Positions 34,655 through 46,390 of a DNA stretch of 64,000 nucleotides are shown one piece after another (position 1 is the stretch's first letter; each line of letters starts with the position of its first letter). Origin of the DNA: Polytrichum commune. Its lineage: Eukaryota; Streptophyta; Polytrichopsida; Polytrichales; Polytrichaceae. The stretch spans positions 67,494,033 through 67,558,032 of the forward strand of contig OX485804.1 of NCBI GenBank assembly GCA_950295325.1, read 5' to 3'. A program made the translations under genes and the position numbers. A model generated the notes under the pieces. That model ran no database searches. It worked only from the letters and a program-made list of their open reading frames with translations, and was not told the origin of the DNA.

Positions 34655-37600
34655 TAAGGAATGGTGGGCAATGATATTGCAAAGTGCTCTTATTTGCGGG
34701 TCTATTTTGGATATTGAAATTTTAAAATTTTAAAATATAACAATGGAGGAATTTGTGACGATTTTGATGATGATCAACCTCACATGTTGAGCTTCTTAAG
34801 AAGTTAGTAGGTACATGGTATACAAAAACAAATTTGTTATACAAAAACAATGTGCTTGCAAGGAGTTCATCTTCTCGCATACTTGATTTTTGTTATCTTC
34901 TATAGTGTTTTGTTCATGCAACTACAATACAACAATGTGAGCACAACAAAAAAAATATAACTTGTTGGAAATAACTAAAGCTAGGGCACCAAGTTAGGGC
35001 CTAAATGAGTATTCTCCACATCACTTTACCTTAAAACTAACCATAAGCATTCCCATGTCAAGGGTTAGAGATGGGATAGAAACCCTAATAGGGATTGCTT
35101 TTTCCAAAGAAACATTGGGTTAGGTTTTTTCACTTTTCAGAGAGATTTGCATGTCCCTTTTCCCAATTCAAATCTCATGGAAAAAAATCACCTCTTACCC
35201 AAATTGGCGAGCTCCCACAAATCTCATTTTTTACAGCATTCATTTACAAAGTAGACAATTAGATAATAAAAAGGCAAAGAGAGAGGGGAAGAGAGATCAC
35301 CATCTAGCATTATTAAAAAAAATTACATTATACCCCTAGTAGAACCATGCATTCCTATTGGACCTAATTTCATGTACCTTCTACTGTCCTATAACTTTAC
35401 CAATTATGCTCTAGCGGTATTGCCTATATTGCCTTTTCCCTTCCACGTTCAACTAGCTCCTCATCTCCCTCCCTATTGAATTACCAAGCTACCAATTTGA
35501 TATATTACCCATAACCTTTATTGATAGCGCCGCCACTAGTTATACCCTTGACTCTATGTGTATCAGGTTCACTTATGGTCCAATAGAATACCATGACTGC
35601 GTACTTAAGGTTTTGACAAACTCCTTCAGTCTACCAAAACTGACCCTTTTTGCCCCCCTTTCTTTTACCTTTTGTGGTCGTTACCTACCCCCTCCCCCCC
35701 TTTTACGTGGCTACCCTTCTCGAACCATCACGGTAGTACTATAAGGCTCGTAGATGGTAGGGCCTTCTACTACTACCGTTCCAAACCCTTTCGATAGATA
35801 TATTACCCTCATTGCATTATTAATTACATTATTTATTCCTCATGCCCTACTTCCCATAGTAGAATCCTATTACCGAGTCTCCCCGTGATTTATATTATTC
35901 TCAATCTTGCTTTTGTTATTCCATATCATTTCCAAAGGGTGGCAATACTAAGTAAGCATGCCAAGACCTTGTTCACTAGACTAATTCTTTTCCACTACTG
36001 GATATCCTTTAAGCCAATGTAGATAGGTTTTTGGATTGGGTTTAATTAAACAAAAGCACACATGGAAGACTAAATAAGTGTCAAATTGAATTCTAAGTGT
36101 CATTATTAGGGTAATTGATAGGTCACAACAACTTCAAAGTGGAATTAGAACGTTGTTAATGGATTTTCGCACTCCTTCCTTGCTCCATTAACTAGTTCGC
36201 CGCTAGTCACGTCCAAGCCTTGCATAAACACCTCCCAAGCTATTTCCTCATCCCTAGACATCTCCTTTGATGCACAATCCCCTACAACTTCCGTTTAAGG
36301 CCTGAAACATGCCCTGGACACTACCTACCATCTCACGTTTTTGGCCTGATCAGCCAACTTACGAAGGTCTTTTCCACAATATAAGCTTGGATCTGCCATC
36401 TCTAACCTCCTACCAACCTACAGTATCGTTTTCGGGCCATTCTGACCACTTTCATATTTTCAACCAGCTCACGTTTTTAGTCAGATCCGGCAACTTCTGG
36501 AGATGGTTTTCGCAAACCAAGTTGGGATCTGACCTCTCTAACCTTCTACCGACTTATGGTACATTTTTTAGGTCATTCTAACTACTTGCTCTGGACGTCC
36601 TCCCATAAGCGTCACGTCCATGCATACCCACCCTTTCTACTTTCGAATGCATTCCTTGATACTACATCACAAGTTGTCTGATGCACATTTTCGATAACAC
36701 ATTCAATCCCTTTGTCTTGTCAACACTAAGACTATGTTAGCTTCCAAGAAGGGTAGAATACCAACAATGAATCTACTCTTCAAATCTCTCCTTCAACACT
36801 TTATTGCTTGTTTTTCCAGGACTGTGGTTCTGTTCGGACTGCAATACACTTCCAGATTGCCACCCGTCCATATCTAAAAACTCACAAACATACATATCTT
36901 CTCTAAGGGTCTAAGTCCTCTTCGCATATGTGTACTAAGAGAGCCAAAAGGCTCTAGGACCATCCTTATATACTTCAAAACAACTACCACTAGGTGGATC
37001 AACATGGTAGGTTGCCACCCTGTCAAAACACTGCAACTAGCTGTCCTGACGCGTTCCTGCCCTCTGTCCAGTTCATGACCAGCTGGCACACTGAGGTCAT
37101 TAAAAACAATCAACTAGTAAAAGACTCCCAATGCCATTTTAATAACTTTGGACCTACAAGTCATTTTTTGATCACCTAAGTTACTAACACCAAATACTTA
37201 CTACTACTGAATAGACAGTTCGGTAATAAAACATTAAAAACCAACTAGTGGACGTTCTAACAATTTATTGCATCAAGGGCAAATTTGACGTCAACTAGTA
37301 AACTAGCATTTTTTGCCCTTTTGACAATTTGTGACCAACTAGTCAATTTTTGACAACTTAAAACACAGTGCTAAATTCTACCTTAACAAACGTCAACTTT
37401 AGGTAAAATGCTCTTTCATGTGAATTTTAGAAATTTGGGAGATTAAGGAGGGGATTATTAAGGTCACTTAGTGCAATACGTAAATTGTGCAGTTTTTCCC
37501 TTACAACCAACCATAGTCTAGTAGTCACAACTCGCTATACTGTGGTTTTTCAATGAAGGGATTCTCAACTCATCAATAGTCTTTTCGAGCAACTAGTAAT

Positions 37601-39769
37601 CACATATAACCAAGGTCAATGGCACCTTGATTTGAACAATAGTCTCTCCTTAATTACTTGATGATTTGATGGATCAAGAAATATTGTAGTAACAACCCTG
37701 CAGGTCACAACATTCCTTAATTTATTTGAATTTTAATGAGGCAATGGGACCATTTTCCTTACATGGACCGATTGAAGGACAACACCTATAAATCTCCGGA
37801 ACCATAGGCCATAACATGTTTAGTTCATGCGATTATGCCATAGTTCATTTATATGTCCTTAAATTAACAACACTTAATATGTTAACTTAGAATATCCTTT
37901 TTATAACAAACAATTCACTAGGATAAATTCATTGTTTATGTGTTTTGACACAATTACATTAAAAAATAATCCTAATAAAATCTATTGGAACAAGTTGTAA
38001 AAAGTAAGAGAAATTGACATGGCCTTCAACCACTTAGAATACGTAACTTCATTTGAGATGGGCAACAACTCAGTAGTCACCTTAGCTTTGTCCCTTCGGC
38101 CCTTGAGAGGACAATGATCAATATGAATCGTGTAGTTATCAAGTGCCTATGGTCAAATGCACTCAACTATTGGTCTTCCAGGCTTCATTTTAGCTAAGGA
38201 TAAAAGGTGAATCCCCTTGATTATAGGACAATACCAACAACCCTCATAGACTATGGAATTCCCATTTCGGCCATAGCACACAAGGGTTGAGTTTCGCTTC
38301 GGGCTTCTTAAACTTAGACTATTGCTCCACCCTATCTAATTCTTTGTTGATCCTCATGAATCTACTCATGCGAGATTTATAAAGAGTTTTCACAACCGTG
38401 AGTTATGGACATTTTACAGCTTAAATAACAACTCTTCATCAATTTAGGCCTCCCATAACCCGTGATATTAAAAATCTACCGATTCAACTACATGTCATCT
38501 CCTTTTAACCCTTCACATGTTGAATTGCAAAACGCGAATGGCCTACTTCACAAAGATCATTTATCTCGATCGATCTTAGTTCTTCACATAGGCAATGGTC
38601 ACATTCAACTTACAAGACAACGGTTTATATGATCGTCATCGGGAGATTCACGCTCACGACAATAGATATTTTACTTCGACCATAGCCCACGGCTTCACAC
38701 CCTGCTATTTTATTTGTTGTAATCTATTGCTTGAATGAATTCAATACATATTAATTTCACTAGACCATTTACCTTCCTGAAACTAATTGTCCACTGTAAT
38801 TGTAATTTACAAGTATTGCTTCATAGACCATGGACTTCATGTCTTGGTGCATCAATTAGATTATGGCCCACATCAAGGTTTCACACTCAACTTGCTTTAC
38901 TCAGACAATGGCCTTTAGCCAAAATGACAAATATAACAATTTCACCCTCTTCCCGAGAGCTTATAGAATTGAATCAACAAGTACAGTGAGCCAATTGTCA
39001 CAAAAAACTCTACATTAGACCATCGAAGTGCTCAATCATTGAATTTAACTACTATGAATATTTCTCATAAATCAAAACAATCGATTACACAATTTCATAG
39101 AGTAAACAATCGTTATGATAATTTACTCAAACAAATTGATCTTACAAAAGGATCAAGGGCGTCACACCCATGTATTGAATTGGACTATGGTACTTGACAA
39201 ATTTGACAATCACAAAGAATTGATTCTTTTTTTTTTCTCAAAAAACTAGATAATTCAACAAAACTTGTTACAATAAACTTAAGGTTTTGCAACATATAAT
39301 TTTTAAGGAAAAAACTTGGGCTTCACACCTTGAAATTATAGCCTCTAATAACTTGACAATACAAAAAGAATTCACTCTATTCCCGAGAAGAACTTACTCT
39401 GTTGTGAAACTTTTGAGTCTATTCTTGACTGCCTTCTTGACCATATCCTACTGAGATATATATCAATGAGAGACTCGGCTCTTCAAATATATGGTTTTTC
39501 CATAGCCAGGCTCAAAAAGGCTTCCTAATGTTGCACATGTATATGGCCCTTAATCAGAACTCTTTGTTATCTCTTGCCGATAGCCATAAACATTAAACCC
39601 CTCAACTCACTAATCGTCCATTCACTTAAAAATCATTAATTTCAACGTTTTATTATTAAATCTAAGTTTAATGAGAAGATTTGAGCTAACTACTAACAAA
39701 ATTTCAAAAAGAAAGAATTTTTGTCCAAAAATTTGGATGACAACCAAGAAGTAATGTTATTTTCCTAAC
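34655..39769. other. Unassigned 5.1-kb stretch, possibly LTR-derived
   Basis: No frame above 90 codons and no protein domain was found. The 35350-36650 part is pyrimidine-rich on the plus strand and includes a 136-bp duplication. The 37100-37350 part has several CAACTAGT words. The right edge (39770) may be the start of the Gypsy 3' LTR in minus orientation, so part of this stretch could be LTR. I found no match to the 5' LTR remnant. Confidence 0.4.
36332..36595 (+). repeat. Imperfect tandem duplication, 136-bp period
   Basis: CTCACGTTTTTGGCC at 36332 and CTCACGTTTTTAGTC at 36468 start two copies. Both hold RGATCTGMCMTCTCTAACCT and end near GGYCATTCTRACYACT. Confidence 0.75.
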
Positions 39770-39770
39770 A

Positions 39771-39780
39771 CCTCCTTAAG
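39771..39780 (-). other. Candidate polypurine tract and 3' LTR start
   Basis: On the minus strand CTTAAGGAGG is followed directly by TGTTAGGAAAATAACATTAC, which looks like a plus-strand priming site next to an LTR start. The far end of this LTR and its match to the 5' LTR were not found, so this remains a candidate. Confidence 0.4.
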
Positions 39781-41331
39781 TCAAGACACCCACATACTCA
39801 TACAATCCTTTCTTGACACACCGACTACAAAAAGCTTCAACATCTTCATTCAAAATGGTAATTAAACCAACATCCTCATACAAAATTGGGTCACACCAAA
39901 CATTGTTCACTTTCCAAATAAATACTTCCTTCCACCTTATCTCAACTTCCCTACTTCTAGTTCTAATCACAACTTCAACAATAGATGTTGCTCATTTATC
40001 CTTACCTAACCATTTTTATTATTATTCACCCTTATCTATGCCTATTTACTCCTACTTTAAGGCTATTTCAATGAAGGTAACCTCTAGCTACACTAAACAT
40101 TGCCACCATTCTAAACCAAATTCCGTCCCTAGAAATTTCCTAAAGTGCTACCGGTTGGTGTTGTCATCTCTTGGGTCGTTTGATCTTGAAGCTACGTTGG
40201 CAACACTTGGTTGGTTAATTGGTTGCTCAAATTGATTCCATTGTGCGTTTATTGACATGCAGTGGAATCGATGCAAAACCCCAATTGGTGGTGGAAGGAA
40301 ACACTTTGCTCCCCATGCCGTGCGTTGGGTGAACTAGGTTGGAAGCCTAAAGACCTCGATCTCGAGATCAAGAGTTCCGTAACTCCACAACTTGTCTTCG
40401 CACTAGATTGTCTACTATCAATTTCTCAAATAAGTTGATATCAGACTCAAACGGTGCAGCTTGCCCTGAACATTGTGGTTGGCTTTGGCTTTGGTTCTTG
40501 GGAGAGGGCGCCCTATTTGGCGATTCAATAGTTGGGTTATAAGATGGCAATGATGGTGCATAAGGCTTTGCTCCCGCTTCTGACATTCCGACTCCGTCGT
40601 TTTTGGGAGGGGCCGTATCCTCGCTGTCCAAATCCTTTTTGTTTGATTGTAGTGTTGATGACATTTTGAATTCCAAAAACTAATCAATACATTCTCGGTT
40701 TGCCTAATGTGTTTAGCCTCATCCTGTCTAAAGGACTCAAAGAGCTCTCAGTAAACTTTAGTGCCGTTCTCCTTTATCTCCTCTATCTCCTTAGTTTTGT
40801 TTTTTTTTTTTTTTTGTTTTTTAGTTCATCCCAACATATAGGTGTTGAGCAAACAAGATGGTGTAGCTTTGAACCACAATATTGAATTCATCTAACCTAT
40901 TTTGAGCGAGGTTTTTGACAATATTAATCTCCTCTAATTGATTAATATTTGCTCAAAGATTAATCATCATACTTTGCAATTCAATTGTTGTTGCCCCATC
41001 CATCAGAGATTTAGCTCGTCTTCCCCCTGCTTTGGCTGGTGTTTCTTTTAACTCTAAAATTGTCCCTTCATATCGGCTTCAAAGCTCTTCATATCTTCAT
41101 AATTGCTCGGCTAATGCTTGCAACTCCGTAGTCGACTCGCCTTCTAAGTATGAAAATAGAGTAGTTGCAGTTCTTAAATATTGTTGTTCATTCCAGTTAG
41201 TTAGCCCATCTCAAATTCCGCGTCCGTCCATCACTTGGCGTCACGACATGCTTCTCGTCCTTCCTTTGAGGCACGCAAACAACAAAAACCTCCTTGTTAG
41301 TGACTGCTTCCGGATTTCTTTTCATGGCCTC
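39781..41331 (-). other. Degenerate stretch between RNase H and the 3' end
   Basis: Minus-strand frames such as 39776-39970 and 40368-40676 (the latter Ser/Pro/Gln-rich) are open but unrecognised. A T-run lies at 40800-40816. The usual integrase zinc finger and DDE core are not visible. Charged, coiled-coil-like segments (near 41000-41160) might come from a second element's gag. Confidence 0.35.
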
Positions 41332-42170
41332 CTAGACTTCGTCTAGGAAGTCTTGCTCCACGTCATTGAGTCCACCCTCCGCAATTAAAAGCAATTTCGG
41401 AGTGATCAACTCCTCCCAACGACTTAGTGCGTTTGGCAATAAGTTGTCCGGCCCCAACTTATGTAAATATTCAACGTCCATAAAGATAATTGTATCGCAC
41501 CAATGCAACTCTTGAAGTATAGCTTGCGCCTTGGTATCTAAATATTTAAGCCAAATGTTGTCCATAAAGTCCTTAGTCTTTCAACTACCAACATAATATC
41601 TCCAAGCTTTAAGGCAATGAACTATTGCATATAGTTCATTCTCGTGGGTTGGCCACCTTAGTTGCCTACCTATGAGCTTCATGCTTCTGTACGCCACTAG
41701 GTATCTGTTTTGTAACATGACGCCTCGAATGGATGCTCGCGTTGGTGTGCACCTTGAATTTCTTATCGAATTAGGGGTACTTAAAGCACACCCGCCATTG
41801 ACAACAACCCTTTGAACTGGCCAAATACCTCTTCGCACGTTTCGATCACTTAAGCATTTGCCCTTTCTTCAATAAAAGGCTTGAGAGAGGGGTCATCACT
41901 TAAGAAAAGTTTTTGATTAGCTTTTAGTAGTAGTTAGCGACCTCAGAAAGGATCTCACTCCATTATGCGTTTGTGATGCCACCTACTTGCAAATTATTTG
42001 GATTTATTTTGATGGGAACGAATTCTTTCGTCGTTTAAGACATACCTCAAAAGCTCCAACTCTTGAAGAAGAAATTAACTTCTCTTCGTGTTTGCCAACA
42101 ACTTGTGTTGCCATAGTTTACCTAGGACTTTTCTAAGAACTTGTTCATGATTTTTCCAACTTTTTAGATG
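41332..42170 (-). pseudogene. Gypsy RT C-terminal part and RNase H, broken
   Basis: From 42170 downwards the minus strand reads HEQVLRKVL and then LWQHKLL, typical of the RT connection after the catalytic palm. RNase H follows, with VAYRSMKLI, LRWPTHENELYAIVHCLKAW and RYYVGS (41581-41720). Next come LGPDNLLPNALSRWEEL and a GLNDVEQDFLDEV segment, the usual region just after RNase H. Several frameshifts and stops break the frame. The block that normally holds the first RNase H Asp reads HTNAS in one frame. The part continues directly from the RT half beyond the 1289-bp insertion. Confidence 0.85.
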
Positions 42171-43459
42171 AGGGCATTGGCAAAAATGTAGAAAAACCAC
42201 ATGCAAAAAAAAATAGGGTGGATTTCATTCAAGACACATGATTTTTATAATATTTTTATAATAACATATTGTGAATGTGTATTCAGAAATTATTTATAAT
42301 GTACAGTGTGGTTTAAGTTGAGGTATTATTTTTATCTAGATGTAAAGTAGTTTAAATAAATTTAAGTTTAAATATTTTATTTATAGGTTCAACATAAATC
42401 ATCTGCCATTAGTGACATTGGATGAGAAATAAACAAAATATATCTGAACATGTGGATGGATTTATTGAAAGATCGCCTTTAGATGTAAAATACCATCATC
42501 CGGCAATAGAAGGGTTGGCTAGCTTGTTTAGGATATTCTTGGATTTTCAAAAATCATACGTAAGGTATTAGGATAATAAAACTATTTGTAGGATATTAAG
42601 GTAGTATCGGACATCATACAAGAATGAAAGATGCAATCTTAGGGTTTTGAAAGGGGTCGTTGAGCTTAGTTTACCATTTCCATCTATAGGTTTTGTTTCT
42701 CCTCTAATCGGCCGCCACAGGCTCTCTTGACTTAGCATTTGTTCGATCTGTTTTAGTTTAGGAGTACATGCCGTGTTTTGGTTTCAAAGCGTTTGCTCAT
42801 TGTGCTCGCTTGCTCTTATACGTTGGATGTTCAACACTTGCTCATTGTTTGAACTTCATGATGTTTGTGCCAAAAAAATTTTGGCTGGGTTCAAGGTGTT
42901 GGAATTTTGAACTCTCTTATATGTTTTAATACTTGAAGGTTAATTGTAGCGTATTGTTCGTTGTTGCTGTTGAAGTTCAATCCTTAAGTGTTTTTTTCAA
43001 GTTATATATTAAAGTTGAAGATGTAATATTTTTTTGTTGTTATTGAAGGTTTATGGATGTTGGTGTTGATATGTTATGTATGCTGGAAGTGAAACTTATG
43101 TATGTTGAAGTTACTTTACTACTGTGTATATTATTTACATATTGGTTAGATGCTAAAGTTATAATATGATGGTTGTATGTGTATAATGTATAGACTAATA
43201 TTTGCATAATGTAATGTATATGTAGTATATTGTATGTATAATGTATGTGCAAATTGTTCACACGAAATTTCTACTACTTGTAAATAAGAAAGGGTGCTTA
43301 TAATTTTGTGACTCTAAAATTTATATATAATGATAAGGTGATAGAAAATATCATCCAATAGAAATTTAGCTACTTATAGGGTGAATAATATTCAACAAAT
43401 GAAGATAGATATTTCTTTATTAAATAAAGGTTCTCACACGTGTATATATAAATCAAATG
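42171..43459. mobile_element. 1289-bp insertion inside the Gypsy RT
   Basis: The two RT halves join cleanly if this stretch is removed. TAGATG at 42165-42170 is repeated at 43460-43465, a candidate 6-bp target duplication. The insert is AT-rich and has no frame above 73 codons. Neither clear terminal inverted repeats nor a TG..CA pair in register with the duplication was found, so its class is open (a non-canonical solo LTR or a non-autonomous DNA element). Confidence 0.65.
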
Positions 43460-43465
43460 TAGATG

Positions 43466-44068
43466 CACCTCCAAGTCGATTCTTGTATAATACTAGGATA
43501 TTGTCAATATGAACGAGCACGCATTCGTTCGTTTTGATATGAAACACCAAGTTCATGATGAACATGTATGTTTCCAGCTCGTTATATAATCCAAACAACA
43601 TAACTAGAAACTTATAGGACCCATAACGGATCTTATAAATATTGTTCTACGTACATCAGCTTCATCTACGCAGATTTGGTAATAGCATGACTTTACGTGT
43701 ATCCAACTAAAAATGTTAGCACTTGCCAATATGTCCAAAATGTTATTCACTGTAAGTAGTAGATAATTGGTCTTCATTGTCACTTGGTTCAAGGCCTAGT
43801 AGTCAATGCGCATTCGTATTTGACCATCTTTTTTATTCACAAATAACATCAACGTCTTGAACGATGACTTACTAGACTGAGTGTAACCCTTCACTAGGAG
43901 TTTTATTAATTGATCTTTCAAATTGGCTTGTTTTATTTGCTTGAGCCGATACAAAGCCTTGTTTTGCGGCCCGACCCCCAGTGTCAACTCAATCTTGTGG
44001 TCAACCTCCCGTTTCAGAGGCAATTCATTGGATAATTTGTTAGTAAAAATAACACCAAATTCTTGCAA
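43466..44068 (-). pseudogene. Gypsy reverse transcriptase, N-terminal and palm part, broken
   Basis: A 90-codon frame (43796-44068) holds LPLKREVDHKIEL, YRLKQIKQANLKDQL, VKGYTQSSKSSF and LFVNKKDGQIRMRIDY. A second frame (43604-43792) continues with NQVTMK, SWIHVKSCYYQICVDE and IFIRSVMGP. After a frameshift come FLVMLFGLYN and the catalytic block at 43497-43514. There it reads VHIDNILV instead of the family's Y-(V/I)-D-D, so Tyr is His and the second Asp is Asn. The active site is therefore lost. It continues after the insertion at 42170. Confidence 0.9.
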
Positions 44069-44439
44069 GATTTTGAAGGCACATTTAAAGACGTAATGTG
44101 TAAGAATTTCATCTTTGTATTACTTTTGAGCTCTTCACCTCATAATACTAATAGAAATTTATATTCATAGAGCTTAGTCATAGTGACTAAAAAAATTCTT
44201 ACTCCATCTAAGTTCAGTATTTACATGAAGGTCAGCGGTTTAGATTTTTTTCCATAGTTACCTTCACAACATGCACGCTTGGCCTTTGCCTAACATCAAT
44301 GTCATATTAATATAAGAATGTATACCCAACATTTTTTCTACGCCTTTTAAATTGTTTTGTTTTTCAAAATGACTCCCGTTCGCCTTGAAACACACAACCT
44401 TAAGTACTTTCACCGCTTGACATGACCCCTAGATGAAGT

Positions 44440-44575
44440 TTACCTTCATCTCCAACCTCTTCACATACTCTAACGTTATGAAAGAGTTTGTGACTTCTGT
44501 GTCAAATGATATAGTCATATTAAAATCGTTCACTTACACGTACAAGTGAAGTAACCCCTTTCTTCATAGATTTTT
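44440..44575 (-). pseudogene. Gypsy aspartic protease remnant
   Basis: The minus strand reads ISFDTEVTNSFITLEYVKRL. The DTG/DTA catalytic triad position holds Asp-Thr-Glu (44495-44503), and SFI..EYVKRL is the usual segment after it. Stops occur on both sides. Position between zinc knuckle and RT fits. Confidence 0.7.
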
Positions 44576-44775
44576 TTTATTAAAATAGTGCCTTCAAAAT
44601 CATCATCGGAAACTAAGATCCTCCGATCTAAATTTTCAAGCATTTTGTGCCCATTTTTGGAAGGTAGTCAACTCTCAAAGTCAAGGTTTGAGCTAAGCCT
44701 TTCATCTTACCTTAATTCCGGCGCAACCAAGGTAAAGTTCAATTCTAACTTGGCACCTCTTCTCAAACCTTCATA

Positions 44776-44815
44776 ACACTCTTGTGTTATATGTTCAGTG
44801 TCCGCACTTGAAGAA
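44776..44815 (-). pseudogene. Gag CCHC zinc knuckle, frameshifted
   Basis: One frame gives TFFKCG and the next frame gives TEHITQECYE, which together spell the C-x2-C-x4-H-x4-C spacing of retroviral-type knuckles. The first Cys reads Phe (TTC for TGC) and a 1-nt shift lies in the middle. Confidence 0.65.
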
Positions 44816-45727
44816 AGTCATTTTGTTTTTGCTTCATAAACGTTGATGCATTTGGATCACTTGAGTCCCTTAGCCGCTTGCGGTTTTAAGTTTGATTTGT
44901 CATACGCTTCATCATTTGCTCCAAACTTTATTTTGTGGAACTAGGAATTGCGGTGGTTGAAATTTTGTTTGAAAGGTCTCTCAACAATTAGCGTGTCTAG
45001 TCGGCTTAATTCCTACACATATCCTAAGCAAATAACAACGTTAAAAAGTTGTTTACTCGTGGTAGGGAGGTTATCCCTCTCCCACACCTTACGTTGAAAT
45101 GTCTTGTCAAGGCTCGCAAAAAATGCACTTATTGTGCCTAATTATGGATTTTTCTCGCTATTATATAAAATATATTTGGACTTATATTCTTTGGCATATC
45201 TCAAAAACTTCTTATATGGCTTTCATTTCATCGCTTCCAATGACAACACATCGAATAGGTATTGATGCAGTTTCCTTCAAGTCTCAATTGCCCATTCTTT
45301 AAGTTTTCAATATGGTAAGTCCTCCGCTTAATCACCCCTCTAAGCAGAGAATATGAACATCATTCATTTTTTTAAGAAGAAGCTAAAGCTCTAAGCTCTA
45401 ACTTCATTTTTCATCTATCTTGACGCATTGCAATACGTAATATACTTAGTGATGAAGGTTTCAATGTTCCACTTGTCTTTGGTAACCCAAAGTGTCATCT
45501 TCAGGACATTTTTCATATACTTCACCTTACTTGAGCTCGACGGCAAGGCTCTCGCGTTACTCTCCATCTTGATGATATCTATTGGGAACCAATTTTTATG
45601 AACCATGTTTCTCATGGCAGCTTTAATCACTCTATTTTCATCTCGAAGTCAAGAAACAACGGATTTTCTTTGCCTCGGCACCAACTTTTCTATGTCATTA
45701 TTGGATCCATCAACGGAACTCCCTTTA

Positions 45728-46018
45728 TCACTCGTCATTAGGCCCTTTGTTTGTTGCATTCACTTCGAGGTCTATCTCTTTGCGTGTTGCCATGTGGCTG
45801 ACTTCTTCGCAAAGTTGGTCATTGGCTTCGTCAACCGGGATTTTTGTTTGTTTTTGTTTTGTTTTTTTGGCGTTGGCCTCGGTATTTATTGCAAGGGCCG
45901 TTTCTTCAATTCGGGCCATGCTATCTTTTAAGGCCCTTGTTGCCAACTCATCTTGAGTTTCAATCTCCTCTCGTTACGGTTTTGCATCGCCCATCTTGAA
46001 GTGTCTTGGAGAGGCCAT
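45728..46018 (-). pseudogene. Gag N-terminal region, broken
   Basis: The first ATG downstream of the primer site (46016-46018, minus) opens a short frame starting MASPRHFKMGDAKP. It meets a stop and resumes in the same frame to about 45728 with an Ala/Lys/Glu-rich, coiled-coil-like segment (RALKDSMARIEETALAINTE). Such a segment is typical of plant Gypsy gag N termini. A further open part lies at 45415-45630. Confidence 0.6.
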
Positions 46019-46104
46019 CTTCGAGTTGTAAACACCTCGCTACGAACATTTTGATTTTTTGATTTTGCCCTTCACTTCATCAAAATACCGAGCTAAGATT
46101 GTTT

Positions 46105-46112
46105 TGATACCA
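46105..46112 (-). other. Primer-binding site (tRNA-iMet type)
   Basis: The minus strand reads TGGTATCAAAACAATCTTAG. TGGTATCA is the complement of the 3' end of initiator methionine tRNA used by most plant LTR elements. It lies 2 nt inside an LTR end reading GACGATACA. Confidence 0.85.
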
Positions 46113-46115
46113 CAT

Positions 46116-46390
46116 GTATCGTCACTCCACATTACGTCCCATATTCACCTCGTGCGGTTCCTAGCTACTTTATTTGCATAAGTCACTTGCACGGTTAGTA
46201 TACCCATTTTCCTAACCTTGGCCTGCCAACATTACTACTCTCTTGGGGTCTCCCAAGTCTCATCCACGGGCCACCACGCCATTAGCTGCTAGCATCGTAG
46301 TAACAAGCTTCCCACGCGCTTCACATGTTCCAAGTCCCTTGCGGTCCTCACCGCATGATTCCTTCGTGGCTTGCACCCTTTGTGACTATG
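46116..46390 (-). mobile_element. Gypsy 5' LTR remnant (inner part)
   Basis: The sequence next to the primer site must be the end of the 5' LTR. It is C/T-rich on the plus strand. The solo LTR at 46391-47960 splits it, so its outer part should resume at 47966. The outer LTR edge could not be fixed. Confidence 0.55.

Larger units (their letters stand above)
39771..46115 (-). mobile_element. Decayed Ty3/Gypsy LTR retrotransposon, internal region
   Basis: On the minus strand the order is: inner LTR edge (46115), primer site, gag start (46018), gag zinc knuckle, protease, reverse transcriptase, RNase H, a degenerate stretch, and a candidate polypurine tract at 39771-39780. This order of protease, RT and RNase H is that of Ty3/Gypsy. 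Integrase was not found, so its region is deleted or too decayed. The element has many stops and frameshifts and a 1289-bp insertion inside RT. It cannot be mobile on its own. Confidence 0.85.

Noticed and set aside
39776-39970. Possible integrase or envelope-like frame at the Gypsy 3' end
   Set aside because: No integrase zinc finger or DDE residues and no membrane segment; kept only as degenerate sequence.
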